A DNA stretch of 64,000 nucleotides from Methylobacterium cerastii. Its GTDB lineage: Bacteria > Pseudomonadota > Alphaproteobacteria > Rhizobiales > Beijerinckiaceae. Shown one piece after another: positions 1 through 6,251 of this stretch. The notes beneath the pieces are model-generated. The model was not told the DNA's origin. It did not search any database and worked only from the letters and a program-made list of their open reading frames with translations. The position numbers and the translations under genes are program-made. The stretch is from assembly GCF_022179125.1 (NCBI RefSeq), contig NZ_BPQG01000032.1, forward strand, positions 62,001-126,000, read 5' to 3'. Positions within the stretch are counted from its first letter, which is position 1, and each line of letters starts with the position of its first letter.

Positions 1-626
1 TTGCGTTTGATCAGCACCTGCGTTCCGACGGGGACGCGCTCGTAGAGGTCGACGATGTCCTCGTTGAGCATGCGGACGCAGCCGGACGACATCTGCTCGC
101 CGATGCTCCAGGGCTCGTTGGTGCCGTGGATGCGGAACAGGATGTCGCGGTTACCCTGGTAGAGGTAGAGCGCGCGGGCGCCGAGCGGGTTGTCGACGCC
201 GCCCTTGCGCTGGCGGTCGATCTCCGGGTGCAGGGCGACCATGGTCGTGGTCGGGCTCCAGTCGGGCCAGACGCCCTTGCGGCCGACGCGAGCCTCGCCC
301 TTCCAGGAGAAGCCGAGCTTGCCCACGCCGACGCCGTACTGCATCGCCGTGCCGTCGGCCTGGACGAGGGCGAGCTGGCGCTTGTCGATGTCGACGACGA
401 TGGTGCCGGGCCGCTCGGGGCCGTTGTAGCTCACGACCTGCCGGCGGTACTTCGGATCGAGGCGGTTGGTGTCGACCAGCGGCACGTCGAACGGCTTGTC
501 GGGCTTCGTGCCGATGTACCACGCCGCCTCCTCGTCGTTGGCGGCGACGTTCACCGGTCCGCGCTGGTTGCAGGCGGCGAGCGGCGCGATCAGGACCGCG
601 GCGAGCAGGATCCGGCGGATTGGCAT
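1..626 (-). CDS. L,D-transpeptidase (YkuD) lipoprotein, 3' end cut by window
   Basis: The frame runs off the left edge, so about 208 residues are visible without a stop. The N-terminus is a lipoprotein signal (MPIRRILL...) with lipobox LAAC, putting the lipidated Cys at residue 19. Near the visible C-terminus is the YkuD catalytic signature, with HGTNEPWSIG followed by SSGCVRM; its Cys is the nucleophile that forms 3-3 or lipoprotein-peptidoglycan crosslinks in the periplasm. Before that come conserved YkuD strands (VVDIDKRQLALV, GVDNPLGARALYL). The ATG at 626 is chosen because the signal peptide begins there and GTGAGG lies just upstream. Family assignment is secure; whether the enzyme crosslinks peptidoglycan or tethers a protein cannot be told. 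Confidence 0.9.
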   Translation of the reverse strand, partial: MPIRRILLAAVLIAPLAACNQRGPVNVAANDEEAAWYIGTKPDKPFDVPLVDTNRLDPKYRRQVVSYNGPERPGTIVVDIDKRQLALVQADGTAMQYGVGVGKLGFSWKGEARVGRKGVWPDWSPTTTMVALHPEIDRQRKGGVDNPLGARALYLYQGNRDILFRIHGTNEPWSIGEQMSSGCVRMLNEDIVDLYERVPVGTQVLIKR

Positions 627-803
627 GGGGCCTCACGAGGCGAGGGAGCGTTCGGATCATGCCTACCGCCTCGCGTTCCCCCACGATGTGACTTTTGCGT
701 CTCAGGTCGGACGAAGCGCCCGGTACGATTGCCCGGATTTCGCCTCGTTCGGCCGTGGCTTGCGCCCTAACTTTCCCGGATCGGTTTCGACACGAGGCGC
801 ATC

Positions 804-1247
804 ATGGCCGACACGCTCACCCTTCCCGAGATGCAAGGCGCGCTGCCCGAGACGCCCCTGCGCCCGGCGATCCATCTCGACCATTGCGTGATCCACGTCA
901 GCGACTGGACGCGAGCGAACGCCTTCTACGGCGACGTCGTCGGGGCCGAGGTTGTCCCGGTCGGGGCGGGCTTCGCCTACCGGCTCGGCGGGGTCCAGTT
1001 GAACTGCCACGGCCCGGGCCTGTCGCCGGAGCCCCTGGCGGAGAAGCCTGTGATGCCGGGCGGCAGCGACCTGTGCTTCCGCTGGTCCGGCACGATCGAG
1101 GAGGCGATGGCGCACCTGGCCGCCTGCGGCGTCCCCGTCGAGCGCGGTCCGGTCGAACGCCATGGCGCGGCCGGGCCCGGGACCAGCGTCTACTTCCGCG
1201 ATCCCGACGGGTCGCTGATGGAGTTCATCACCTACCCGACGCCATAA
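804..1247 (+). CDS. VOC (glyoxalase/bleomycin resistance) family protein
   Basis: A 147-residue protein with the beta-alpha-beta-beta-beta module of the vicinal oxygen chelate superfamily. The start of the fold is LDHCVIHVSDWTRANAFYGD (about residues 30-49), and the end is TSVYFRDPDGSLMEFITYP. The His near the start and the Glu in LMEFITYP are usual metal ligands. VOC members include glyoxalase I, ring-cleavage dioxygenases and fosfomycin-type resistance enzymes; the substrate here is not deducible. It has its own start with a GAGG-like site a few bases upstream, and is divergent from the L,D-transpeptidase. No operon partner is seen. Confidence 0.85.
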   Translation: MADTLTLPEMQGALPETPLRPAIHLDHCVIHVSDWTRANAFYGDVVGAEVVPVGAGFAYRLGGVQLNCHGPGLSPEPLAEKPVMPGGSDLCFRWSGTIEEAMAHLAACGVPVERGPVERHGAAGPGTSVYFRDPDGSLMEFITYPTP

Positions 1248-1260
1248 TCCGCCCGCGGCT

Positions 1261-1704
1261 TCAGCCGCGGCTCTGCGCCAGCGCCTGGTTCGTTTGCTCT
1301 AGGCGCAGTGCGAGTTCGCGCATCAGCGCGATGCTGATCTGAGGAAACTGCGCCAACAGCTCGAGGAACACGCCGCGGTCGATGCGCAGGGCCGTCGCCG
1401 CCGTCTCGGCGGTGACGGTGGCCGAGCGCGGCTGGTCGGCCAGGATGCCCATTTCTCCGACCAGCGCGTTTGCGCCGAGTAGGGCGAGCCGCACCGGCCC
1501 GGCGGCGCCGTCGATGGTCACCGCGGCGCTGCCCTCCAGGATCAGGTAGGCGGCGTCCGCCACGTCGCCGCGGGTGAAGAACTGTTGGCCGGGCTCGAAG
1601 TGCACCCGCTCGCTGGTGAAGGCGAGGAGCTTCAGCCGCGACGGCTCGACCTCGCGGAACAGCGGCACCTGCCGAAGGGAGGTAACCTCCGTATCGAGGG
1701 TCAT
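1261..1704 (-). CDS. Single-domain cyclic nucleotide-binding protein
   Basis: A 147-residue protein made almost entirely of one cNMP-binding beta-roll (TSLRQVPLFREVEPSRLKLL ... GDVADAAYLILEGSAAV ... GEMGILADQPRSATV). The phosphate-binding cassette corresponds to GEMGILADQPRSATV. There is no C-terminal helix-turn-helix, so it is not a Crp/Fnr transcription factor; it ends in a helix (ISIALMRELALRLEQTNQAL) like the dimerisation helix of that family. Such stand-alone domains act as regulatory or scaffold modules. ATG 1704 is used. It is divergent from the Sco1 gene across 167 bp. Confidence 0.82.
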   Translation of the reverse strand: MTLDTEVTSLRQVPLFREVEPSRLKLLAFTSERVHFEPGQQFFTRGDVADAAYLILEGSAAVTIDGAAGPVRLALLGANALVGEMGILADQPRSATVTAETAATALRIDRGVFLELLAQFPQISIALMRELALRLEQTNQALAQSRG

Positions 1705-1871
1705 GGGTGGGACTCCGGACCGCGCCGGATCTCGTGATGGGGCCGGCCGCGTCATCCATGCGGCTTGCGGCGATCTTGTCCAGCCCTCACGTTGCCGGGG
1801 CATGCTGCGACGGCTTGCCCCGGATGCCGCGCCGCATGGGATCGGGCATGCGGAGGCCCACAGGAGGTGCC

Positions 1872-2681
1872 ATGAGCCGCGCCCGCCGTCTTCGCCTTGC
1901 TGCGTCCCTGCTCGCGCTGCTCGTGCTCGGCCTGCCGCTCGCCGTCGCGCCGGCGGCCGCCCGCCTGAACCGGATCGAACTCGCCCGCGTCGCGGTCGCG
2001 CCACCCTCGAGTGCCCGTGTCCCCCTCGACCTCGCGTTCACCGACGCGTCGGGCGACCGGCCGACCACCCTGGGTGCGGCTTTGGGCGGTCGGCCGACGC
2101 TGATGCTGCCGGTGGATTACACCTGCGGCAACGTCTGCGATCCGATGCTGGCGATGTCCGGGGCGGCGCTGGCCGCGACGAGGCTCGTCGCCGGCCGCGA
2201 CTACAGCCTGATCCTCGTCGGCATAGACCCGCGGGACGACGCGGCCGCCGCCCGGCACATGCTCGGCACCGAACTGGGCGACCCGGCGCTCGCGGCAAAG
2301 GCGGCCGCCCTGGTCGGCGACGCCGGGGCGGTGGACAGGCTGACCCGGGCGCTTGGCTACGACTTCGTCTACGACGCGGGTACCGACAGCTTCGCCCACC
2401 CCGCCGCCGCGATCCTGCTGACCGGGGACGGCCGCGTCGCCCGCGTCCTTTCGCCTCTGGCGTTGAACGGCGGCGATTTGCGGCTCGCTCTCGTCGAAGC
2501 CGGCGAGGGTCGCACGGGCAGCCTCGCCGACCGGCTCGTCCTGCTCTGCTACGGCTACGATGCCGCCACCGGCATCTACACGCCTATGATCCGTCGCATC
2601 CTCAGCATCGCTGCGGCTGCGACGATCCTCGCGATGGCGGGCGGCATCGTGTTCCTCGCCCGTCGTCCGCGGCAGGCCTGA
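1872..2681 (+). CDS. SCO1/SenC-family copper chaperone with C-terminal anchor
   Basis: A 269-residue protein. The start is set at 1872 because a strong AGGAGGT lies at 1862-1868 and an N-terminal signal/anchor segment (LAASLLALLVLGLPLAVA) follows; the longer open frame from 1707 lacks this. The thioredoxin-like fold carries the SCO copper-binding CxxxC in DYTCGNVCDPML, and the conserved distal His probably corresponds to the one in DSFAHPAAAILL. A second hydrophobic segment near the C-terminus (ILSIAAAATILAMAGGIVFLA) suggests an extra membrane anchor. SCO proteins deliver copper to the CuA site of cytochrome oxidase on the periplasmic side. No cox genes are nearby. Confidence 0.85.
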   Translation: MSRARRLRLAASLLALLVLGLPLAVAPAAARLNRIELARVAVAPPSSARVPLDLAFTDASGDRPTTLGAALGGRPTLMLPVDYTCGNVCDPMLAMSGAALAATRLVAGRDYSLILVGIDPRDDAAAARHMLGTELGDPALAAKAAALVGDAGAVDRLTRALGYDFVYDAGTDSFAHPAAAILLTGDGRVARVLSPLALNGGDLRLALVEAGEGRTGSLADRLVLLCYGYDAATGIYTPMIRRILSIAAAATILAMAGGIVFLARRPRQA

Positions 2682-2687
2682 GCGTAC

Positions 2688-2900
2688 TCAGCGCTTGGTG
2701 GACAGGCCGGGCTTCTCGTCACTCGGAGGATCGCGCTTCACGCTGGCGTTCGGCTGCGGCGAGTCGATCGGCTCCTCGTGGGTCGTCAGCGTCGCGCTGC
2801 CCTCGTCCGCGGGCATGGGCGGAAGCGCCGTCGTTTTCGGCTTCGGCGCGGCCTCCGCCGAAGCCCGGGCCGCGGCGGACACCATCTCGCGATTCGTCAT
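2688..2900 (-). CDS. Small disordered hypothetical protein (70 aa)
   Basis: A 70-residue protein rich in Ala, Pro, Lys, Asp and Glu (AAPKPKTTALPPMPADEGSA...), with no hydrophobic segment, so probably soluble and intrinsically disordered. The open frame extends upstream to 3419, but that part crosses the promoter and coding region of the KGG gene on the other strand, so ATG 2900 is preferred. No family is recognised. It may be specific to the genus. Confidence 0.45.
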   Translation of the reverse strand: MTNREMVSAAARASAEAAPKPKTTALPPMPADEGSATLTTHEEPIDSPQPNASVKRDPPSDEKPGLSTKR

Positions 2901-3014
2901 GCTCGCAAACACCTTGTTCGAAGCGGGCGGAGAATGCTCGCGCCCCGCGCCTTCTGTGTTCCAACGCCATCGCACCGGCGTGGTTGCGGCTAAGCTTGTC
3001 GCAGAAGCGTGAGA

Positions 3015-3040
3015 GGAACCTTCGGATACTGGCGAAGGTT
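3015..3040 (+). promoter_or_regulatory. EcfG-type general stress promoter for the KGG gene
   Basis: GGAAC at 3015-3019 and GGTT at 3037-3040 are separated by 17 nt, matching the alphaproteobacterial sigma EcfG promoter (GGAAC, 16-17 nt, cGTT). The predicted start site is about 3047, 28 nt before the ATG at 3075. The downstream gene is a stress protein, which fits. Confidence 0.7.
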
Positions 3041-3074
3041 GTGAAAGGGTGAAGAGAAGCCTGAGGAGGAGCTG

Positions 3075-3269
3075 ATGGCATCCGGTAATTCGACCTCCAA
3101 GCGAGGTTTTGCGTCGATGGATCTTGAGCGCCAGCGCGAGATCGCCAGCAAGGGTGGCCGCAGTGTGCCGGCCGAGAAGCGGTCCTTCTCGCAGGATCGC
3201 GAGCTGGCCTCGTCTGCCGGTCGCAAGGGCGGCCAGGCGACCGGCACCGGACGCGACGGCGCCGAATAA
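3075..3269 (+). CDS. KGG-repeat general stress protein (GsiB/Con-10 type)
   Basis: A 64-residue hydrophilic protein with KGG-type repeats (REIASKGGRSV, SAGRKGGQAT), typical of bacterial GsiB-like and fungal conidiation-specific protein 10 families. These are strongly induced by general stress and are thought to act as hydrophilin-like protectants. A strong AGGAGGA site lies at 3064-3070. It has an EcfG-type promoter upstream and an intrinsic terminator at 3292-3325, so it is a monocistronic stress gene near the GSR regulators phyR/nepR. Confidence 0.88.
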   Translation: MASGNSTSKRGFASMDLERQREIASKGGRSVPAEKRSFSQDRELASSAGRKGGQATGTGRDGAE

Positions 3270-3291
3270 TCGATCGTCGTCGGCGATAGGC

Positions 3292-3325
3292 GGCGCCTGC
3301 CCTCCGAGGGCAGGCGCCTTTTTTT
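3292..3325 (+). terminator. Intrinsic terminator of the KGG stress gene
   Basis: A perfect 12-bp stem (GGCGCCTGCCCT / AGGGCAGGCGCC) with a 3-nt loop at 3292-3318 is followed by seven T at 3319-3325. This is a textbook rho-independent terminator 22 nt after the KGG stop codon. Confidence 0.93.
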
Positions 3326-3344
3326 GGTGCTCGGTTTCGGTGAC

Positions 3345-3389
3345 GGAAAACGCAAAGGCCCGCCCCAGGTGTTGGGGCAGGCCTTTGCG
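3345..3389 (-). terminator. Intrinsic terminator of the 123-aa secreted protein gene
   Basis: A long hairpin at 3351-3389 has arms CGCAAAGGCC and GGCCTTTGCG, extended by GCCCCA/TGGGGC with one mismatch. Read on the minus strand it is followed by TTTTCC, so it terminates transcription coming from the minus-strand gene at 3430-3801. Confidence 0.8.
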
Positions 3390-3429
3390 TTGGTCGGTCT
3401 CAGTGAAACGTACTAGCACGACGTATCGA

Positions 3430-3801
3430 TTAGGAAATGCAGCGGCCCGGGATCATGCGGCGGGCCTCGGGGCCAACGAGGGAACTCAGGGCCGCTTCGC
3501 AACCCTCGCGCATCCGCATGCGCGGCTTCAGCGGCGGCTTCGTCCCGATCTCCTGTGCCGTCTCCATTGCGGCCGGCACGGCACGGTTCGGCCCGGCCTG
3601 GAGGCTCGCCACGCGGCTCGGCCGGATCGCAAGCGACACGGGGCGCAGGCCGGGCAACGGACGCGCCTCGAACGAGGCCGGAGCCACGATAGGCGTTGCC
3701 GGAACCCACTGGTCGGCGCCGGCCTGCACCATCGGGTGGACGAGCAACGTCAGGATGGCGGCCGGTGCGCTAACGCCGAGAAGGAAGCCTGACCGAAGCA
3801 T
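3430..3801 (-). CDS. Secreted hypothetical protein under an EcfG-type promoter
   Basis: A 123-residue protein with an N-terminal hydrophobic segment typical of a signal peptide (FLLGVSAPAAILTLLV) and a basic, Pro/Arg-rich mature part ending in GPEARRMIPGRCIS. Two Cys lie in the C-terminal third. No known family is recognised. It is bounded by a perfect EcfG-type promoter (3843-3867) and an intrinsic terminator (3351-3389), both on its strand. Together these support a real monocistronic, stress-induced gene, probably periplasmic or membrane-tethered. Confidence 0.7.
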   Translation of the reverse strand: MLRSGFLLGVSAPAAILTLLVHPMVQAGADQWVPATPIVAPASFEARPLPGLRPVSLAIRPSRVASLQAGPNRAVPAAMETAQEIGTKPPLKPRMRMREGCEAALSSLVGPEARRMIPGRCIS

Positions 3802-3842
3802 CGTCGTGATCTCCGAGTGGGAGCTTGACAGGATGATTCGAA

Positions 3843-3867
3843 AACGCGTCTTCCGCGATCCGGTTCC
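3843..3867 (-). promoter_or_regulatory. EcfG-type promoter of the 123-aa secreted protein gene
   Basis: On the minus strand, GGAAC (3867-3863), a 16-nt spacer and CGTT (3846-3843) form an exact EcfG-type consensus. The predicted start lies near 3836, about 35 nt upstream of the ATG at 3801. Confidence 0.75.
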
Positions 3868-3999
3868 GTCACTGCCGCGCTTTCGCCGGAATCAGTATTG
3901 AGGTCGGATTTTTCGAATCGCTGCAGCGATCCGCGCATCTTATCCACAGGCGGCCGTCATGGCGTTAACGCCACACACGTCGAAAAAGCGCAGCGTATC

Positions 4000-4024
4000 G
4001 GAACTCACCGGGGTGGCGCTCGTT
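4000..4024 (+). promoter_or_regulatory. EcfG-type promoter of a candidate small RNA
   Basis: GGAAC at 4000-4004, a 16-nt spacer and CGTT at 4021-4024 match the sigma EcfG consensus exactly. The start is expected near 4028-4031. No protein gene follows; an intrinsic terminator ends the unit at 4120. Confidence 0.7.
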
Positions 4025-4027
4025 GAT

Positions 4028-4120
4028 GATGCACCCGGCCACCTGGTCCTCCCCGCATTCCCCTTGTGCATCGGCCGGAACCTTATCGACGGGTCGGAGA
4101 TTTCTCCGGCCCTTTTTTTT
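4028..4120 (+). ncRNA. Candidate stress-induced trans-acting small RNA
   Basis: A roughly 90-nt unit lies between an exact EcfG-type promoter (4000-4024) and a strong terminator (4092-4120), in the gap between two minus-strand genes. It shows a 7-bp stem GATGCAC (4028-4034) with GTGCATC (4066-4072). The stem presents a C-rich loop containing TCCTCCCC (4047-4054), which is complementary to Shine-Dalgarno sequences. The terminator hairpin then follows. This layout is typical of trans-acting sRNAs that mask ribosome binding sites. The one open frame crossing it has no ribosome binding site and reads through the terminator, so a peptide is unlikely. The call is inferred from sequence alone; expression is untested. 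Confidence 0.6.
4092..4120 (+). terminator. Intrinsic terminator of the candidate small RNA
   Basis: An 8-bp stem GGTCGGAG / CTCCGGCC (one G-T pair) with loop ATTT at 4092-4111, continuing through C4112, is followed by eight T (4113-4120). No plus-strand gene lies upstream except the candidate small RNA. Confidence 0.85.
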
Positions 4121-4153
4121 GTGCCCGGTCACCATCCGGGCGTTCGGGCAACA

Positions 4154-4180
4154 AAAAACCCCGGCGCGAGCCGGGGTTTC
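4154..4180 (-). terminator. Intrinsic terminator of phyR
   Basis: The inverted repeat AAACCCCGGC / GCCGGGGTTT with loop GCGA at about 4157-4179 is followed on the minus strand by a T run (the complement of the A run at 4153-4158). It lies about 50 nt beyond the phyR stop codon. Confidence 0.85.
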
Positions 4181-4227
4181 GTCGTTTTGGGGACCGAAGC
4201 GCAGGCGGCCGGGTCGCCGCCCGGATC

Positions 4228-5031
4228 TCAGGCGGACTTGGCTTCCCGCCGACGCGCCGTCTGCTGGAAGAACAGCGCCTGGCTGATGACGGCCGAGACG
4301 TTGGCGGGCTGGAACGGCTTGGCGATGAGGAAGGCCGGCTCGGGCCGCTCGCCGGTGAGGAAGCGCTCGGGATAGGCGGTGATGAAGATCACCGGAACCT
4401 CGAAGGTTTTCAGCAGGTCGTTCACCGCGTCGAGGCCGGACGAGCCGTCGGCGAGTTGGATGTCGGCGAGTATCAGGCCGGGGCGCTTGCTGTCGGAGGC
4501 GATCTTGACCGCCTCGGTGCGGGTGCGGGCGACGCCGATGACGTTGTGACCCAGCCCTTCGACCAACGCCTCGAGGTCCATGGCGATCAGCGGCTCGTCC
4601 TCGATGATGAGGATGTCGGTCGCCATGTCGGCGGCGAGCTCGCGGCCCGCCTCATCGACGAGGTCGCGGACTTGGCTGACATCGACGTCGAGGATGATCG
4701 CCGCGTCCTCCTCCGAGAATCCCTCGAGGCAGGAGAGCAGGAAGGCCTGGCGCGGCAGCGGCGTGATTTGACCGAGCCGGACCTCGGCGGGGAGATCGTG
4801 CTGCACCTGCTCGCTGCGGCCGTTGACCGACAGGGAGTTCCAGATACGCGTGAACACGCGGAACAGGTCGGCCTTCACGTTCGTGCTGCGGCCGAGCGTA
4901 TCCGGCTCGTTGACCAGCGTCTCCAAGGTCGCGGCGACGTAGGCGTCGCCCGCCACCTGGCTGCCCGTCAGCGCGCGCGCATAGCGCCGCAGGTAGGGCA
5001 GGTGCTGCACCACGAGTTGCGATGTCGACAT
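4228..5031 (-). CDS. phyR: PhyR, general stress response anti-anti-sigma response regulator
   Basis: A 267-residue protein. Residues about 1-125 form a sigma-ECF-like domain (LVVQHLPYLRRYARALTGS ... LPRQAFLLSCLEGFSEEDAA), and about 138-255 a receiver domain (ILIIEDEPLIAMDLEALVEG ... LILADIQLADGSSGLDAV ... FITAYPERFLTG ... LIAKPF). The phospho-acceptor is Asp190 and the receiver Lys is Lys238. In this family, phosphorylation exposes the sigma-like domain, which binds the anti-sigma factor NepR and frees sigma EcfG. It is divergent from nepR, and both genes have EcfG-type promoters, so the system should be positively autoregulated. No ecfG gene or sensor kinase is visible in the window. Confidence 0.97.
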   Translation of the reverse strand: MSTSQLVVQHLPYLRRYARALTGSQVAGDAYVAATLETLVNEPDTLGRSTNVKADLFRVFTRIWNSLSVNGRSEQVQHDLPAEVRLGQITPLPRQAFLLSCLEGFSEEDAAIILDVDVSQVRDLVDEAGRELAADMATDILIIEDEPLIAMDLEALVEGLGHNVIGVARTRTEAVKIASDSKRPGLILADIQLADGSSGLDAVNDLLKTFEVPVIFITAYPERFLTGERPEPAFLIAKPFQPANVSAVISQALFFQQTARRREAKSA

Positions 5032-5076
5032 ACGATCCCCTGTGCCTTGTCGGCCTGCTATTCAACCTGCCGCCCC

Positions 5077-5101
5077 AACGCGGGGCATCCGACTCCGTTC
5101 C
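5077..5101 (-). promoter_or_regulatory. EcfG-type promoter of phyR
   Basis: On the minus strand, GGAAC (5101-5097), exactly 16 nt, then CGTT (5080-5077). The predicted start is about 5070, giving a 5' leader near 40 nt before the phyR ATG at 5031. The -35 box lies only 10 bp from the -35 box of the divergent nepR promoter. Confidence 0.85.
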
Positions 5102-5111
5102 GGGCGGGTGC

Positions 5112-5136
5112 GGAACCGCCTCCGCCCGTCGGCGTT
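5112..5136 (+). promoter_or_regulatory. EcfG-type promoter of nepR
   Basis: GGAAC at 5112-5116, exactly 16 nt, then CGTT at 5133-5136. The predicted start is about 5143, leaving a leader of roughly 85 nt before nepR. It is back to back with the phyR promoter. Confidence 0.85.
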
Positions 5137-5226
5137 GCTGATGCAGCCATGGCGTATGTCGCGCTTCAAGACAATGCGGGCATGGCTCGTGACGAGATGC
5201 CGTGAACGGCACCAGGGGGCGCGAGG

Positions 5227-5490
5227 ATGACCGACGCTGCGAAAGCCGAGAGGCCGATCGGCCGTGGCCGTGCGGGCGATGGCATCGCCGACGGCGGCGG
5301 GGTCTCTCAGACGATCGTTCCCGACTCTGCGGGTCGGCACCGCGGATCGTCCCGCCTCAGCGATCATGCCCAGGCTCGTATCGGAAGCACGCTGCGTTCC
5401 CTCTACGACGGCCTCGTCCAGCAACCCGTCCCGGATCGCTTCCGCGACCTCATCGAGCGCCTCGACGCGAAGGAACCGAAGTCACCCTGA
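5227..5490 (+). CDS. nepR: NepR-family anti-sigma factor of the general stress response
   Basis: An 87-residue protein. The C-terminal half carries the NepR signature (IGSTLRSLYDGLVQQPVP then DRFRDLIERLD), which forms the two helices that clamp sigma EcfG or, when stress signals arrive, the sigma-like domain of phosphorylated PhyR. The N-terminal 40 residues are Gly/Ala-rich and probably flexible, as usual in the family. It is divergent from phyR, has its own EcfG-type promoter, and is followed by a hairpin at 5512-5547. Control of the anti-sigma gene by the sigma factor it restrains gives negative feedback. Confidence 0.95.
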   Translation: MTDAAKAERPIGRGRAGDGIADGGGVSQTIVPDSAGRHRGSSRLSDHAQARIGSTLRSLYDGLVQQPVPDRFRDLIERLDAKEPKSP

Positions 5491-5511
5491 GGCGCTCCGG
5501 CTCCTTCCTAG

Positions 5512-5547
5512 AAGATCCCGCGGCGCGTTGAGCGCCTGCGGGATCTT
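5512..5547. terminator. Bidirectional hairpin between nepR and the DUF1328 gene
   Basis: A 10-bp outer stem AAGATCCCGC / GCGGGATCTT (5512-5521 and 5538-5547) encloses an inner GGCGC / GCGCC stem. It sits between two convergent genes and may serve both, although T runs are short on either side. Confidence 0.6.
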
Positions 5548-5574
5548 GTATCAGTCTTCGTCACCCAGCGCGTG

Positions 5575-5751
5575 TCAGAGCGTCGGCGAACGGCCGCGCA
5601 TCAAGCCGATCACGGCGGAGATGGCGAACAGGACGATCGCGACGAAGAACACCAGCTTCGCGGCTTCCATCGCCGTTCCGGCGATGCCGCCGAAACCGAG
5701 CAGAGCGGCCACGAGGGCCACGACGAGGAACGTAACGGCCCATCCGAGCAT
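5575..5751 (-). CDS. DUF1328 (YtjA-like) small membrane protein
   Basis: A 58-residue protein with two hydrophobic helices ([20 protein letters not shown] and [19 protein letters not shown]) joined by the conserved GFGGIAG turn, diagnostic of DUF1328. Family members are small inner-membrane proteins of unknown function, often stress-linked. ATG 5751 is chosen over the longer frame from 5808 because AAGGA lies 8 nt upstream and the family normally begins at this ML-x-WA sequence. A perfect EcfG-type promoter (5808-5832) precedes it. Confidence 0.88.
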   Translation of the reverse strand: MLGWAVTFLVVALVAALLGFGGIAGTAMEAAKLVFFVAIVLFAISAVIGLMRGRSPTL

Positions 5752-5807
5752 CTGCGTTGTCCTTGAAAACATGGACGCGGGCTTGGCCGCGACCTTCTGA
5801 CATCCCA

Positions 5808-5832
5808 AACGTCAAGTCGTTGTTTCGGTTCC
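5808..5832 (-). promoter_or_regulatory. EcfG-type promoter of the DUF1328 gene
   Basis: On the minus strand, GGAAC (5832-5828), 16 nt, then CGTT (5811-5808). The predicted start lies near 5801, about 50 nt before the ATG at 5751. Confidence 0.75.
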
Positions 5833-5969
5833 GCGACTTCGAATGCCTGCACACACGAAAAATGAGAGTTGCGGCCCGGGTGCCGGTGATTCGCCGAATT
5901 CCTCGATCGACCCCTCGCGCCAGCGCGCATGTCACGCCATATTGTTGGAGTGGGCACGAGGCCGCAGCC

Positions 5970-5995
5970 GGAACGGATCGATCCGGCCCGGCGTT
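5970..5995 (+). promoter_or_regulatory. EcfG-type promoter of a 55-aa protein gene
   Basis: GGAAC at 5970-5974, a 17-nt spacer and CGTT at 5992-5995. The predicted start is near 6002, about 26 nt before the ATG at 6028. Confidence 0.6.
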
Positions 5996-6027
5996 CCTCA
6001 TCCCAGGTCCGAAACCAGAGAACAGCG

Positions 6028-6195
6028 ATGAGAAACGCCTCCGCCCTCGTCCAGCGCCTCACGGATATCGTCAACTCCGCCGCCGGAGCCGCCGCACGCG
6101 GCGTCGAGGAAGTGTTGGGCGCCCTGGTCCCGCAGCCGGAGGCGCGCCTCGTTCCGGTGCGCGTTCGGAGCAACGGACCGGTGCGCCGGCCCTGA
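6028..6195 (+). CDS. Small hypothetical protein (55 aa), probable stress-regulon member
   Basis: A 55-residue protein with an amphipathic N-terminal helix (ASALVQRLTDIVNSAAGAAA) and a Val/Arg/Pro-rich tail. No family is recognised. The unit is well framed, with an EcfG-type promoter at 5970-5995, ATG 6028 and a terminator hairpin at 6229-6251, and this is the main support for a real gene. The ribosome binding site is weak (CAGAG). The longer frame from 5929 would begin upstream of the predicted transcript start, so 6028 is preferred. Confidence 0.55.
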   Translation: MRNASALVQRLTDIVNSAAGAAARGVEEVLGALVPQPEARLVPVRVRSNGPVRRP

Positions 6196-6228
6196 TCGCA
6201 CCCGAGCTCATCCTGCGTCTTTCTGCGA

Positions 6229-6251
6229 GCCGCCCTCCGGGGCGGCTTTTT
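6229..6251 (+). terminator. Intrinsic terminator after the 55-aa gene
   Basis: A perfect GCCGCCC / GGGCGGC stem with a 4-nt loop at 6229-6246 is followed by TTTTT, 34 nt after the stop codon of the 55-residue gene. Confidence 0.88.
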
